DNA of 58,640 bases from Phycisphaeraceae bacterium (GCA_020831765.1 JAFIFY010000098.1:1-58640), one strand, 5' to 3'. Positions 8,823 to 18,078 are shown, counted from the first letter of the stretch. Program-made: numbers and translations. The notes: generated by a model from the letters alone, not told the origin.

Positions 8823-11800
8823 ATGAATACAGCATCACCCCACCGCTTGGCGAATCCTTTTCGCCCTCGCCTTCTGACCCGGGTCGTCCTCCTGCTCATT
8901 GGCCTGGCATGGGTCGCGGCCAGCGGCCATGCCCCGTCCAGCGCCCAGGCACAGGCTTCCCCGGCACAGCCTGCCCCGGCCCTCGCGCTCCAGCCGCCCG
9001 GCAACGCAAACCCGTTTCAGCCCGCGGCATCGGCCCCGGCTTCGAACGAAGACACCCCGGATGACGAAGCGGCGCCACCGGAAGTTGATGAGGACGATGC
9101 CCGCCTCGAAAGGCTTCTGGATGAACATCAGATCGTCGGCGAGGATGATGAACTGGGCCGCGGCCTTCATCGTGCCGCGGTCGGGATGAACCAGCGGATC
9201 GAGTTCTTCCGTCGCATGATCACCGGCGATCAGGAGGAAGTGGACCGGCTGCGCCTCGAAGGCGACCCCGAAGCCATGACACGCGGACGGGCGGACCTGA
9301 TCGCGTATCGATCGCTGGTTGAATCGGCGCGGGAGGAACTCGACCGGGCCGACCGGGTCGCCAAGCTCCGGCTATCCACCGCGCCGCGGGCCATCGCCGA
9401 CCTGCCGGCCGATAGCCTGGCCCTGCGCCAGGAGCAGGCGCGCTTGCTCGAGTTGATGTACGCCCTGGACCTTCGACTGGCCGAGGAGGTCCAATCGCTG
9501 GACCTGATCCGCACCGAGTATCAGCAATCGATCCAACGCGCCGAGGCCGGCGGACTGACGCGCGATATCGGCGATCTGCTCCGCGCTCAACGCGCCCAGT
9601 TGCCCGATGCCCGGGTTATGCGTCAGCAATTGCGCGACACCCGTCGCCAGATCAGCGAGCTGGGCATTCAGCGCCTGGATATCGACCGCCGATTCCGCGA
9701 GTTGCCCCGCCAGCGGGAAGTCCTGGCCGATCAGCTCGAGCGTATGGACCATGCGGCGTTGAACCTCGATGCCGGAGAGGTCGAGCAACTGGTCGATGAG
9801 GTTCGCAGGCGGCGGCGGGCCACCATCGCCGCGCTTCGACCCCTGCTTCACCTGGCCACCGAATTGCTCCAGTCCATCGAACTGGCCCGGCAAGCCACCC
9901 ATGAAGTGTCCGAATCGTATCGCCAGTTCATTGATGAGCGGGTGCTGTGGATTCGCAGTGGGCCGGCGATCGATGGGCGGTTCTTCCGCCAGCTCGCCGA
10001 GGCGACCGCGTTTCTGGTGATGCCGGATCAGTGGATCGCGGTCGGGCGTGACATTTATGACGATTGGCGTCGAAGCCCGGGCATCTGGATCATGCTCGTC
10101 GCCGCCGCCGCACTCCTGCTGGTCGCCCGATACTGGGCACAGCGGAAGCTTCGACGCCTCGGCGAGATGAGCGCATCCGAGCGTGGCCAGTCGTACTTCC
10201 TCCCGATGCGCGTGCTCGGCCTGACGGCGCTGGTGGCGATGGGGTATGCGGCTTTCCCGCTGCTGCTGGGGCTGCGGATGCGCGACATCGGCACGCCCGA
10301 CACGATCAGCTCGGCCTTGGGCTATGCGCTGGTGATCTTCGGGGTGCTGCTGGCTACGCTCAAGTTCTTTCTGGAAGCGTGCGCTGAGCGCGGCCTGGGT
10401 CATCATCATTTCGGCTGGCCTCGCGAACCGCGCGAAGCGGTCAGCCGCAACCTTCGCTGGCTGATCTGGATCATGGCGCCGGGCATCGGGATCGCCGCGT
10501 TTCTGGTCGGTGTCGAGGATCAGGCCCATCGCCACAGCCTGGGTCGCCTGGCCATCATGACCGTGATGGGCGCGATGAGCATCTTCGCCTGGCGCCTGCT
10601 GCGCGGCGACGGCCCCATCATGGCCACCGTCAACCGCGCCAACCCCAACAACGTCATCGCCCGGACCCACTGGTTCTGGTTTCCCGCGAGCCTGGTCGTT
10701 CCCTGGGCCGTCGTTGTCTTCTCCGCCCTGGGTTATTCCTACACCGCATCGCAACTGGGCGGCCGCATGCTGCAAACCGTCTGGATGCTGCTGGCGTTGC
10801 TGCTGGTCCGGGCCTTGATCACCCGCTGGCTGCAGATCACCCAGTGGAAACTGCTGGTGGAGGAAACGCGACGCAAGCGCGAAGAGGAAGCCGCCCGCGC
10901 CGATGCAGCGCAGACCGCCTCCGACGGTGAAGGCCCCATCCTCACCACCGAAGCGCCGGCGCTGGATGCGGCCAGGATCAATGAGCAAAGCCAAGCGCTG
11001 GTCCGCACCGCGATCGTCACCGCGGTCGCGCTGGCGCTCTGGTGGATATGGGCCGGCATGTTTCCCGCCCTGGCCCACGTGGCCAACATCCAGCTCTGGA
11101 CTTACACGGGCACCATCGACGGTCAGCCCGCCGCGCTGCCCATCACCCTGGTCAACCTCATCTGGGCCATGGTGCTGGTGGCCATCACGGTTCTGGTGGC
11201 GCGCAATGTGCCGGGCATCCTTGAGATCCTGGTCAGCCAGGCCGGCATGACTCCCGGCAGCAAGTATGCCCTGAGCACGGTCTGTCGATACATCATCACC
11301 GCCGTCGGCCTGGTCATGGCGTTCAACGTCATCGGCGTGGGCTGGACCAATGTCCAATGGCTCGTGGCGGCGCTGAGCCTTGGCGTGGGCTTCGGCCTTC
11401 AGGAGATCGTGGCCAACTTCGTCTCAGGCCTGATCCTGCTCTTTGAACGGCCCATCCGCGTCGGCGATGTGGTTCAGGTGGGCGATGCCGTGGGCACGGT
11501 CAGCAAGATACGCATCCGGGCCACCACCATCGTCACCTGGGACCGACACGAACTGCTCGTGCCCAACAAGGAGTTCATCACCGGCCGGGTCACCAACTGG
11601 ACCCTCTCGGACCAGGTCGGCCGGCTGCTCTTGAAGATCGGCATCGCCTATGGCTCGAATGTCGAGAAGGCCGAGGAAATCCTGCTTCGCGTGGCCAAGG
11701 CCCACCCGCGAACGCTCCAGGAGCCCGGCCCCATGGCGCTGTTCCGGGGCTTCGGCGACAACTCGCTGGAGCTGGAGCTTCGCTTCTACGTCGATGGCAT

Positions 11801-11993
11801 GGACGGCCGACTGTTGATCATGGATGAGGTTCTCCGGAACATCAACAAGGAATTCCAGGAAGCCGGCATCACCATCGCCTTCCCGCAGCGGGATATCCAC
11901 ATGGACACGCTCAAGCCGCTGGATATCCGCATGGTGCGCGATCAGGCGCGTAAGACCGGCCCCGCCGCGCCGAACGACAAGCCGAACGAATGA
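8823..11993 (+). CDS. Large MscS-family mechanosensitive channel (MscK/MscM-like)
   Basis: A protein of 1056 residues. A signal peptide (LLIGLAWVAASGHAPSSAQA) is followed by a long periplasmic coiled-coil region rich in Arg/Glu (about residues 80-390). Next come a set of membrane helices and the C-terminal MscS module, with pore helix GFGLQEIVANFVSGLILLFE, then RPIRVGDVVQVGDAVGTV and PNKEFITGRVTNWTL. The layout matches the large MscK/MscM (KefA/YjeP-like) branch. It releases solutes under osmotic downshock. A CAGGA ribosome-binding site precedes the ATG, and a -10-like TAAACT lies about 55 bases upstream. Confidence 0.93.
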   Translation: MNTASPHRLANPFRPRLLTRVVLLLIGLAWVAASGHAPSSAQAQASPAQPAPALALQPPGNANPFQPAASAPASNEDTPDDEAAPPEVDEDDARLERLLDEHQIVGEDDELGRGLHRAAVGMNQRIEFFRRMITGDQEEVDRLRLEGDPEAMTRGRADLIAYRSLVESAREELDRADRVAKLRLSTAPRAIADLPADSLALRQEQARLLELMYALDLRLAEEVQSLDLIRTEYQQSIQRAEAGGLTRDIGDLLRAQRAQLPDARVMRQQLRDTRRQISELGIQRLDIDRRFRELPRQREVLADQLERMDHAALNLDAGEVEQLVDEVRRRRRATIAALRPLLHLATELLQSIELARQATHEVSESYRQFIDERVLWIRSGPAIDGRFFRQLAEATAFLVMPDQWIAVGRDIYDDWRRSPGIWIMLVAAAALLLVARYWAQRKLRRLGEMSASERGQSYFLPMRVLGLTALVAMGYAAFPLLLGLRMRDIGTPDTISSALGYALVIFGVLLATLKFFLEACAERGLGHHHFGWPREPREAVSRNLRWLIWIMAPGIGIAAFLVGVEDQAHRHSLGRLAIMTVMGAMSIFAWRLLRGDGPIMATVNRANPNNVIARTHWFWFPASLVVPWAVVVFSALGYSYTASQLGGRMLQTVWMLLALLLVRALITRWLQITQWKLLVEETRRKREEEAARADAAQTASDGEGPILTTEAPALDAARINEQSQALVRTAIVTAVALALWWIWAGMFPALAHVANIQLWTYTGTIDGQPAALPITLVNLIWAMVLVAITVLVARNVPGILEILVSQAGMTPGSKYALSTVCRYIITAVGLVMAFNVIGVGWTNVQWLVAALSLGVGFGLQEIVANFVSGLILLFERPIRVGDVVQVGDAVGTVSKIRIRATTIVTWDRHELLVPNKEFITGRVTNWTLSDQVGRLLLKIGIAYGSNVEKAEEILLRVAKAHPRTLQEPGPMALFRGFGDNSLELELRFYVDGMDGRLLIMDEVLRNINKEFQEAGITIAFPQRDIHMDTLKPLDIRMVRDQARKTGPAAPNDKPNE

Positions 11994-12141
11994 TGTCCGC
12001 TCCCTGTTCACCGCATGCTCGATCGCCCGCCGGGCAAGGCCGGGTGTACCGGCCCCATGTTTCCCGATGGCTCCGAATCCCCAACCACCCAACTGAATCT
12101 CGAATCCGGACAGCGGCGACCCTATGCCCCCTTTCGCGTAT

Positions 12142-12289
12142 TTCGCGTGTTTCGTCGTTCAAAAACTGCCTTGGCTCCGAACGTGCCACTGCTCGAAGGC
12201 TGGAGCGCAACCGGCCGGTCTTCAGGTGTGATCGAACCTCGATCGAGGGTGCGCATTGCCAAAAGGGATTCAACGACGAAACACGCGAA
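12142..12289. repeat. Inverted repeat of a CGCGTGTTTCGTCGTT-type element
   Basis: A 21-base arm at 12142-12162 (TTCGCGTGTTTCGTCGTTCAA) recurs in inverted form at 12269-12289 with one mismatch. The arms are about 106 bases apart. The outer arm is itself built of repeated TTTCGCGT units. No gene can be supported between 11994 and about 12340, so this intergenic stretch holds only this element and degraded sequence. Confidence 0.7.
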
Positions 12290-12334
12290 AACGGCGCCAG
12301 GCGGAGCATTCGTGCGTATTTCCTCGATCCGGGG

Positions 12335-12363
12335 TTGGTGGATCGAGGATCGCGGGGTATACT
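12335..12363 (+). promoter_or_regulatory. Promoter of RHS-derived leader, copy A
   Basis: TTGGTG (12335-12340), 17-base spacer, TATACT (12358-12363). The -10 box and downstream sequence are conserved in the second copy of the leader at 43937-43942 on the other strand, which supports a functional origin. Confidence 0.5.
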
Positions 12364-12560
12364 TTGTGCCTGTCGGGCCGACGGTCTTCAGGGCATTTCA
12401 CGCCCGAACGCGGCCTGCGCTCACGGGGTTTGAATTTTGCGGATAGCGAGGAAAACATCCGGCCAGAGCGTTTCGCCCGCTTTTGCGCGGCGGGAACTGT
12501 CGCACGCTCCGCCTGATGATCCGGTCGAGCGCCACCTGTACGATCGGTATGGGCGGGTGA
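12341..12560 (+). repeat. RHS-cassette leader, copy A (inverted duplicate of 43745-43958)
   Basis: About 215 bases are clearly homologous, at roughly 80% by eye, to the reverse complement of 43745-43958. Shared landmarks in order are GCGGGGTATACTTTGTG, GTCGGGCCGACGGT, TGCGCTCACGGGGTTTGAA, the TTG start, CCGGCCAGAGC and TGTACGATC. Copy B leads into a complete RHS core; copy A leads into scrambled sequence. Confidence 0.85.
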
Positions 12561-12690
12561 TGGCGGAGGCCGTGACGCGGGAGCCGGGGATTCGGCTGCC
12601 GGGTATTGGCGTGATGCCCAACCACTGGCGCCTGGTGGTCTGGCCCGAGGCCGAAGGCCACGGCTCGACGGATGAGCCTCGAGCCGAGCT
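12437..12690 (+). pseudogene. Chimeric RHS N-terminus / REP-associated transposase fragment
   Basis: From a TTG codon the frame reads ARKTSGQSVSPAFARREL, then DDPVERHLYDRYGRV, matching the beginning of the RHS protein encoded at 43864. It then switches to VMPNHWRLVVWPEAEG, the recognisable core of the REP-associated tyrosine (Y1) transposase family. The frame stays open to 12850, but the rest is not recognisable. This is best read as two mobile-element fragments joined by recombination, not as a functional gene. Confidence 0.55.
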
Positions 12691-12846
12691 TGAACCCCAT
12701 CGGCCGATCCCGGAGACGGGCCACGGAGCCGAAATCATGAAGATCAACTCCCGCCCCCTTTTCTGCCCCGGGAACAGGCTGGAGAACAAGCCTTTGGAGT
12801 TCATCTTTTGTGCCGACGGTCATTCACGGATTCGAAAGGTCAGTCA

Positions 12847-13386
12847 ATGAAGCGGTATGTAGCGATCGTACTCTCTCTCCTCTTGACTGCTGGCGTGCTC
12901 GCTGGCGTGTTGGTGGTGGCGCATGGATCAGTACGCGAGGATATTCCCGACTGGCGCGTTGTCGGCGTCTATCGCTACGATGATTCGGCTGTGATTGTCG
13001 TAAATTCACGGGCCAGACTGGGACCAAGACGATGGCCCATTGCCTTCCAACTGAGATCGGTATACGTCGATGTCGACCAGGGACAGTGGCCGAGCGTGAG
13101 ATTCCACCAGTGGGATGGTGACGTATCTATCCTCGGTATGTGGACATGTCCCCATGATCGATCGGTTGGTTTTGCCCTTCGTGTCAATGACTCCCTTGAG
13201 GATTTCGCCCGGATCGCTACGGTGGGTGTGTGGTTTGGCCTTTCTCACGACCCCGAGAGGTTGGAACGTGGTATATCGCAGGGAGGTTGGCTGGTGAGAA
13301 CGGAGCCGGTAGAGTTAAGCGAAGTCGAGTGGGCACCAGCGCCGGACGATCCGGCCGCGAATCGGATGTTCGTGCATCCACGTTAG
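12847..13386 (+). CDS. Hypothetical membrane-anchored or secreted protein
   Basis: About 179 residues. The N-terminus is a short basic start and one hydrophobic helix (VAIVLSLLLTAGVLAGVLVV), so it is exported or anchored. The remainder is a soluble mixed domain rich in Trp, Val and Asp (GVYRYDDSAVIVVNS, GQWPSVRFHQWDG) with no recognised family. ATG 12847 follows an AAGG; the longer frame from 12808 runs into the decayed transposase region. It occupies the cargo position in the RHS-leader cassette, the place that holds toxin and immunity genes in the mirror copy at 42-44 kb. A role as orphan cargo or an immunity-like protein is a guess from position only. Confidence 0.55.
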   Translation: MKRYVAIVLSLLLTAGVLAGVLVVAHGSVREDIPDWRVVGVYRYDDSAVIVVNSRARLGPRRWPIAFQLRSVYVDVDQGQWPSVRFHQWDGDVSILGMWTCPHDRSVGFALRVNDSLEDFARIATVGVWFGLSHDPERLERGISQGGWLVRTEPVELSEVEWAPAPDDPAANRMFVHPR

Positions 13387-13536
13387 GTGGGATTGTAAAC
13401 GATTTGCATTCCTACCCCGCTCTCCTGACGCGACGAAAAGTGTTTCGCTGGCCGCCCCTGCGCGGGCCGCGACAAGGCAAGGCGCCTCGCTGACGGGCAT
13501 TAATGTCGGGGCATCAGTTGCCCAAGGGGATAGACG

Positions 13537-13776
13537 ATGGTTACGCGATGGAGATTGTATCGGCCGGTGCTACAGTACGTGGTCGCTGCGTTGTCGTTGG
13601 TGATATTCTGGTTCCCCGAAGAAGTCAAAGCTGCGGCCATGATGGTAGCCAACGCGGACACTAGACGCATCGAGGCCGCTGCGCTGCTGGCTTTCGTCGT
13701 GAGTGTTGGACTTCGCCGTCCTGTTCGTTCGAATGTGTGTTCCAGGACACGCGATGGAGAAGTCGAGACCAGGTGA
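13537..13776 (+). CDS. Small hypothetical membrane protein
   Basis: A protein of 79 residues with two hydrophobic segments (VLQYVVAALSLVIFWF and AAALLAFVVSVGL) and a basic tail. AAGGGG lies eight bases upstream of the ATG. No family recognised. It sits between the unknown secreted protein and IS21-like end repeats, so it may be accessory cargo or a remnant. Confidence 0.4.
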   Translation: MVTRWRLYRPVLQYVVAALSLVIFWFPEEVKAAAMMVANADTRRIEAAALLAFVVSVGLRRPVRSNVCSRTRDGEVETR

Positions 13777-13822
13777 CCGGCCAGGTTTCGGCGATCAGAT
13801 AGATCTCACCCACTGCCGATCA

Positions 13823-13866
13823 TGAGGAATCGACCCACCCGCGTTTACTGAGAATTGACCCACCCG
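13823..13866. mobile_element. IS21-like terminal repeat remnant
   Basis: Two near-identical direct copies of TGAGGAATCGACCCACCCG and TGAGAATTGACCCACCCG lie 26 bases apart. GAATTGACCCACC-type multiple end repeats are typical of IS21-family termini. No istA or istB frame accompanies them, so only an end remains. Confidence 0.5.
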
Positions 13867-14035
13867 GGTCACGTCTTATGCTTGATGGCCACCTCCTTCC
13901 ATCCTCGCCGGGGCGATCATCGGTATGACCCGCGCCGGCCCGCCGGCGGTCGCTTAGGCGTATTGGTCGAACGCAACAGTTTCATCATGCCCCTGGTCTG
14001 AAGTGAAGCCGTACCAGCCGCAACGGGAAATGGGT

Positions 14036-14215
14036 TCAGGCCGGGGGTTGCCAGTGATCGGGGAGGAATTGAGTGAGGTTGTCGGTGGAGGTTTCGGGCG
14101 GACGGGTGAAGGGGTCGGTGAGCCGGGCGGCTGGCTCGATTCGATTGCGCTGGGCGCTGCTCTGAGGGCTGAACAGGGTCGGCTCGGCGCGGCCAATCCG
14201 GGGCCTGATGTCGCC
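14036..14215 (-). pseudogene. IS66-family transposase C-terminal remnant, copy A
   Basis: On the minus strand the frame reads LFSPQSSAQRNRIEPAARL then TDPFTRPPETSTDNLTQFLP and stops after DHWQPPA. This is the extreme C-terminus of IS66 TnpC proteins (FSL..TAKRNGIDP.AYL.DVLTRLP). It matches the remnant at 42120-42265 almost residue for residue but in the opposite orientation. Everything upstream is lost. The rest of 13777-14278 holds no supportable gene. Confidence 0.75.
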
Positions 14216-14278
14216 ACTTGACGTCGGGCCGGTTTTCCAGTCTTCTGTGTCTTCTGACAAGACAGGAGGACGATCGAC

Positions 14279-15379
14279 TTGGACAGAGTGGTTCCCGTTT
14301 CGTTACATCGCGATATTGTTGAGGCCGCTTACGGTCGCCGGGGTTTTTCGGCTGATGAGTGTGCCCAGGCGGCACGGTTCTGTGAACTGGCGGCGCGGCA
14401 CGGCATCAAGACGCACAACGCCCTCAAGGCGCTGCATCTGGATGACCATTTCGGCTCGGGCAATGCCAGGCGACCGGGTTGCGTGCCCGGCGCGGCCATC
14501 GAGAAGCTGAGCAGCCGGTTTTCCGCCGCCGAGAAGTGGAACGCCAATCGCAAGCTCGGTCAGGCCGTGGCCTTCGAGGCGATCGATGCCTGTGAGAAGA
14601 TGGCCGATCGGCACGGCGTGGGCATGGTCAGCGTGGACTTCGCCTTTCATTACCTTTGGGGTGGCGGGTACGTGATGGAATCGGCGAAGCGCGGCTACAT
14701 CGCCTATACCAACTGCACCGCCGCGCTGGCCGAGGTCGTCCCCTTCGGTGGCAAGTTCCCCACGCTGGGCACCAATCCCCACTCCTGGGGGTTCCCCACC
14801 GTCGAAGCCGTCGGCTTTCCCATCGTCATCGACTGGGCCACCAGCACCGTGGCCATGGGCCGGGTTCAGCAGCTATTGCGCGAGGGCAAGAGCCTGCCGC
14901 CGGATTCCGCCGTCGATGAGCAAGGCAACCCGACAACCGACCCGGCCAAGGTCAAGGCGCTCTTGCCGTTTGGCGCTCATAAGGGTTACGGTCTCTCGCT
15001 GATCAATGAACTGGTCGCAGCGCTGATCGGCGGCTCGCTTCCGACGATCCGGTCACGGCCGGAACTGGCCGCCGAAGATGAGAAGACGACCCCTGCGTTT
15101 TTCTTCCAGGTGATCCATCCTGATGCGTTGGATTGCGGCATGTTCGCGCAGAAGCGCAAGCAGGCCGCCAATGTCCGCGCGGTGATCGAGGATGTGCTGG
15201 GTCACGGCAATCAGGACAGCGGCCGCTGCATCCTGCCCGGTGAAATCGAGCATCGCTATGCCATGCGTTGCGAGGAATCCGGGGGATTGATCTTCACCGA
15301 TGCGGAAGTGGCCGAGTTCAAGAAGATCGCCGATCAGGTTGACGTCGCCATGGATACCGCGGCGCTCAAGACCGTCTGA
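14279..15379 (+). CDS. Ldh family (malate/L-lactate/sulfolactate-type) oxidoreductase
   Basis: A protein of 366 residues of the NAD(P)-dependent Ldh_2 superfamily, which oxidises 2-hydroxy acids. Family stretches include ARFCELAARHGIKTHN, the His/Asp-bearing LHLDDHFGSG, YTNCTAALAEVVPFGG, GTNPHSWGFPT and LLPFGAHKGYGLSLINEL. The start is a TTG preceded by a strong AGGAGGA. It is the first gene after the accessory debris and is followed 60 bases later by the sulfatase gene in the same direction. The exact substrate cannot be read from sequence; malate, lactate, ureidoglycolate and sulfolactate are all used by relatives. Confidence 0.85.
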   Translation: MDRVVPVSLHRDIVEAAYGRRGFSADECAQAARFCELAARHGIKTHNALKALHLDDHFGSGNARRPGCVPGAAIEKLSSRFSAAEKWNANRKLGQAVAFEAIDACEKMADRHGVGMVSVDFAFHYLWGGGYVMESAKRGYIAYTNCTAALAEVVPFGGKFPTLGTNPHSWGFPTVEAVGFPIVIDWATSTVAMGRVQQLLREGKSLPPDSAVDEQGNPTTDPAKVKALLPFGAHKGYGLSLINELVAALIGGSLPTIRSRPELAAEDEKTTPAFFFQVIHPDALDCGMFAQKRKQAANVRAVIEDVLGHGNQDSGRCILPGEIEHRYAMRCEESGGLIFTDAEVAEFKKIADQVDVAMDTAALKTV

Positions 15380-15439
15380 TTCCCGCCGGCATCCGACCCT
15401 CCACGATCAATCAAGACTGAGAAGGAACCGAAAGACAGC

Positions 15440-17002
15440 ATGCCCGATCTGCCCAACATCCTTCTGATCACCAGCGACCAGCAGCACTTCAACACACTGG
15501 GCTGCATCAACCCGCACATCAAGACGCCCCATCTCGACCGCCTGGCGCGTGAGGGCGTGCGGTTCGATCGCGCTTACTGCGCCAACCCGCTGTGCAGTCC
15601 CTCGCGCGCAACGATCCTCACCGGCCAGTATCCGGCCTGGCACGGCTGCTGGACACTGGGAACCAGCCTTCCTGAAGACGCCCCCACGGTGGGCGATGAA
15701 CTGAGGAAGGCCGGCTATCAGACGCACATGATCGGCAAGGCACACTTGCAGCCGCTGGCCAACACGCCGGAGTATCCCTCCAGGGAAAGCTATCCGCTGC
15801 TGCGCGATCTGGACTACTGGCGACGGTTCACCGGGCCGTGGTTCGGCTTTGATCGTGTCGAACTGGCGCGTAATCACGGCGATGAATCCCACGTCGGCCA
15901 GCATTACGCGATCTGGATGGAAGAAAACGGCCTGAAGAACTGGCGCGACTATTTCCAGCCATTGCCCGGCGAAAAACCCGGGCCCCACTGCCCCCCGCCA
16001 CCGCCCAGCCCCAACCGTTATTTTCTCCGGAGCGAACGATCATGGAAGCTGCCTGAGGAGTTTCACTACAGCCGTTGGACCGCGGAACGGACACTGGCCA
16101 ACATCCGCGAGGCACACAAGGCGGGCAAGCCGTTCATGACCTGGGCCAGTTTCCACGATCCTCATCCGCCCTATGTCGTGCCTGAGCCGTGGGCCTCGAT
16201 GTACCGGCCTGAAGACATGCCCGTGCCTCCGTTCGACCCAAGCGAGATGGATGACATGCCGCCGGCCCATCGCGAGACGCGGAAGCCCATCGATGAGGCC
16301 GACTTCTCCCGATGGCAGGAGACGCCGCATGGCAACCATGGTTTCGGCAGCCACGTCTATCCTGAAGAAGAACTGCGCAAGGACATCGCCTGCTACTACG
16401 GTATGACCAGCTTCATGGACCAGGAGATCGGTCGGATTCTCGATGGGCTCGATGAGATGGGCGTGGCGGAGAACACGTTGATCGTCTTCAGCACCGATCA
16501 CGGCCACTTCATCGGCGAACACGGCCTGATCGCCAAGGGTGCGTTCCACTATGAGGACCTGATCCGGCTGCCGATGCTGGCCCGCTGGCCCGGACGTTTG
16601 CCATCGGGCGCGGTGAACCGTTCACTGCAATCGCTGGTCGATCTGGCTCCGACATTCCTCAGCGCCGCCGGACTGCCCGTGCCCGGCCGCATGCAGGGCC
16701 GGAATCAGTTGCCCGTGTGGGAAGGCGACACCTCGGCGGCCAGACAGTGGATCATTTGCGAGAATCACCACCAGCCCACGCGCCTGAACCTGCGAACATT
16801 CGTCAATGACCGTTACAAAATCACGATCTACCAGGGCGAATCGTGCGGCGAGATATTCGACCTTCAGGAAGACCCCGGCGAGAAGCGCAATCTATGGAAC
16901 GATCCGGCGGCCCAGGGGCTGAAGCTGGAGCTGATGGCCCAGTTCCTGGATGCCGAATTGTGGCGTGAGCCCATGCCGATGCCGCGAGTCAGCGGAGCGT
17001 GA
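15440..17002 (+). CDS. Type I sulfatase (FGly-dependent)
   Basis: A protein of 520 residues of the alkaline-phosphatase-like sulfatase family. Cys52 in CSPSRATILTG is the residue that a formylglycine-generating enzyme would oxidise. Metal-ligand regions are ITSDQQHFNTLG at the N-terminus and FSTDHGHFIGEHGL further on. The fold begins at residue 5 and there is no signal peptide, so the enzyme appears cytoplasmic, unlike many planctomycete sulfatases. It likely hydrolyses a small sulfated sugar or other sulfate ester after import. It neighbours an Ldh-type dehydrogenase, an aldo/keto reductase and a sugar isomerase, which together look like a catabolic set (inference). Confidence 0.92.
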   Translation: MPDLPNILLITSDQQHFNTLGCINPHIKTPHLDRLAREGVRFDRAYCANPLCSPSRATILTGQYPAWHGCWTLGTSLPEDAPTVGDELRKAGYQTHMIGKAHLQPLANTPEYPSRESYPLLRDLDYWRRFTGPWFGFDRVELARNHGDESHVGQHYAIWMEENGLKNWRDYFQPLPGEKPGPHCPPPPPSPNRYFLRSERSWKLPEEFHYSRWTAERTLANIREAHKAGKPFMTWASFHDPHPPYVVPEPWASMYRPEDMPVPPFDPSEMDDMPPAHRETRKPIDEADFSRWQETPHGNHGFGSHVYPEEELRKDIACYYGMTSFMDQEIGRILDGLDEMGVAENTLIVFSTDHGHFIGEHGLIAKGAFHYEDLIRLPMLARWPGRLPSGAVNRSLQSLVDLAPTFLSAAGLPVPGRMQGRNQLPVWEGDTSAARQWIICENHHQPTRLNLRTFVNDRYKITIYQGESCGEIFDLQEDPGEKRNLWNDPAAQGLKLELMAQFLDAELWREPMPMPRVSGA

Positions 17003-17101
17003 GGCAATCGCGATGATTCGCCCGGCGCATCGCCTCAAGTGCCCTCCGTTGAGCCGGGATCGCGATTCCGCGACGAGTTGGGGTGCCAACCGGGACCAAG
17101 C

Positions 17102-17932
17102 TCAGAACGAGAAGTCGGAGGGGTCCGGGCCGGTGCGCTCCTGACGATCCAGCGCGGCAATCTCCCGCATCTGTTCATCACTGAGTCGGAAATCGAAAAT
17201 ATCGGCGTTCTCGAGCATCCGCTCGGGCCGGCCGGTTTTGGGGATGGTGATGATTCCCAGTTGGAGTTGCCAGCGCAGCGTGACCTGTGCGGGCGTCTTG
17301 CCGTGCTCCCGGGCGATTCGCTGAAGGACTTCGATCTCGTTCACCTGGCCGCGCATGATCGGGCTCCAGGCTTCGGCGACGATGCCATGGTTTTCGCAGA
17401 CGGCCCGAAGCTCCGGAATCTGTAGCCGGGGGTGAAGCTCCAACTGGTTGACCGCCGGGGTGACCCGCGCCACTGCCAGCAGTTCCTCCAGATGCTCCTC
17501 AAGGAAGTTGCTCACGCCGATGGCGCGTACCTTCTTGGCTTCGAGCGCTTTTTCAAAGTGGGGCCATGCATCGACGAATTTGCCCGGCACCGGCCAGTGG
17601 ATCAGCAGAAGATCGATATAACCCACATCGAGCCGTTCAAGCGCTTCATCAATCGCCTGTGCCGTTCGCCCGGCACGCAGGTCATCGTTCCATATCTTGG
17701 TGGCGACAAAGACCTCGTCGCGCTCCAGCCCGCTGCCGCGGACCCCTTCACCAACGCCGCGCTCATTGGCGTAAATATGTGCCGTGTCGATGTGCCGATA
17801 CCCGATTTCAAGGGCCTGGCGGACCGCCTCGGCGGCCTGGTCGTCGGGAATCTTGAACGTACCGAACCCGAGTTGGGGAATCCTGATGCCGTTGTTGAGC
17901 ATCACGGTGGTGGTCGCGGCTTGGGCAATCAT
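17102..17932 (-). CDS. Aldo/keto reductase (2,5-diketogluconate reductase-like)
   Basis: A protein of 276 residues, a complete AKR TIM barrel. The catalytic tetrad is visible: Asp49 and Tyr54 in HIDTAHIYANE, Lys79 in ATKIWN and His112 in LLIHWP. The NADPH-binding C-terminal signature IITIPKTGRPERMLENADIF is present. The start at 17932 (ATG after CTGCGGGG) gives the usual N-terminus; the frame could begin 25 residues earlier. It is convergent with the sulfatase gene and codirectional with the isomerase gene. It reduces an aldehyde or keto sugar; the substrate is not determined. Confidence 0.9.
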   Translation of the reverse strand: MIAQAATTTVMLNNGIRIPQLGFGTFKIPDDQAAEAVRQALEIGYRHIDTAHIYANERGVGEGVRGSGLERDEVFVATKIWNDDLRAGRTAQAIDEALERLDVGYIDLLLIHWPVPGKFVDAWPHFEKALEAKKVRAIGVSNFLEEHLEELLAVARVTPAVNQLELHPRLQIPELRAVCENHGIVAEAWSPIMRGQVNEIEVLQRIAREHGKTPAQVTLRWQLQLGIITIPKTGRPERMLENADIFDFRLSDEQMREIAALDRQERTGPDPSDFSF

Positions 17933-18078
17933 CCCCGCAGGATAATCGATCCGTGCCGGTGGTTCATCCTCGGCATGGCCCACACGCACCGATCGCGGCG
18001 GAGACACAGCGCCGGTTCATGCGTGAGCCGATCAGGCAACCGCCATCTGACCACCCTAAGCGGCGATGGTAAATGAAC

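Noticed and set aside
9372-11357. 661-codon minus-strand frame
   Set aside because: Antisense shadow of the MscS channel gene; His/Asp/Gln-rich composition typical of complementary reading.
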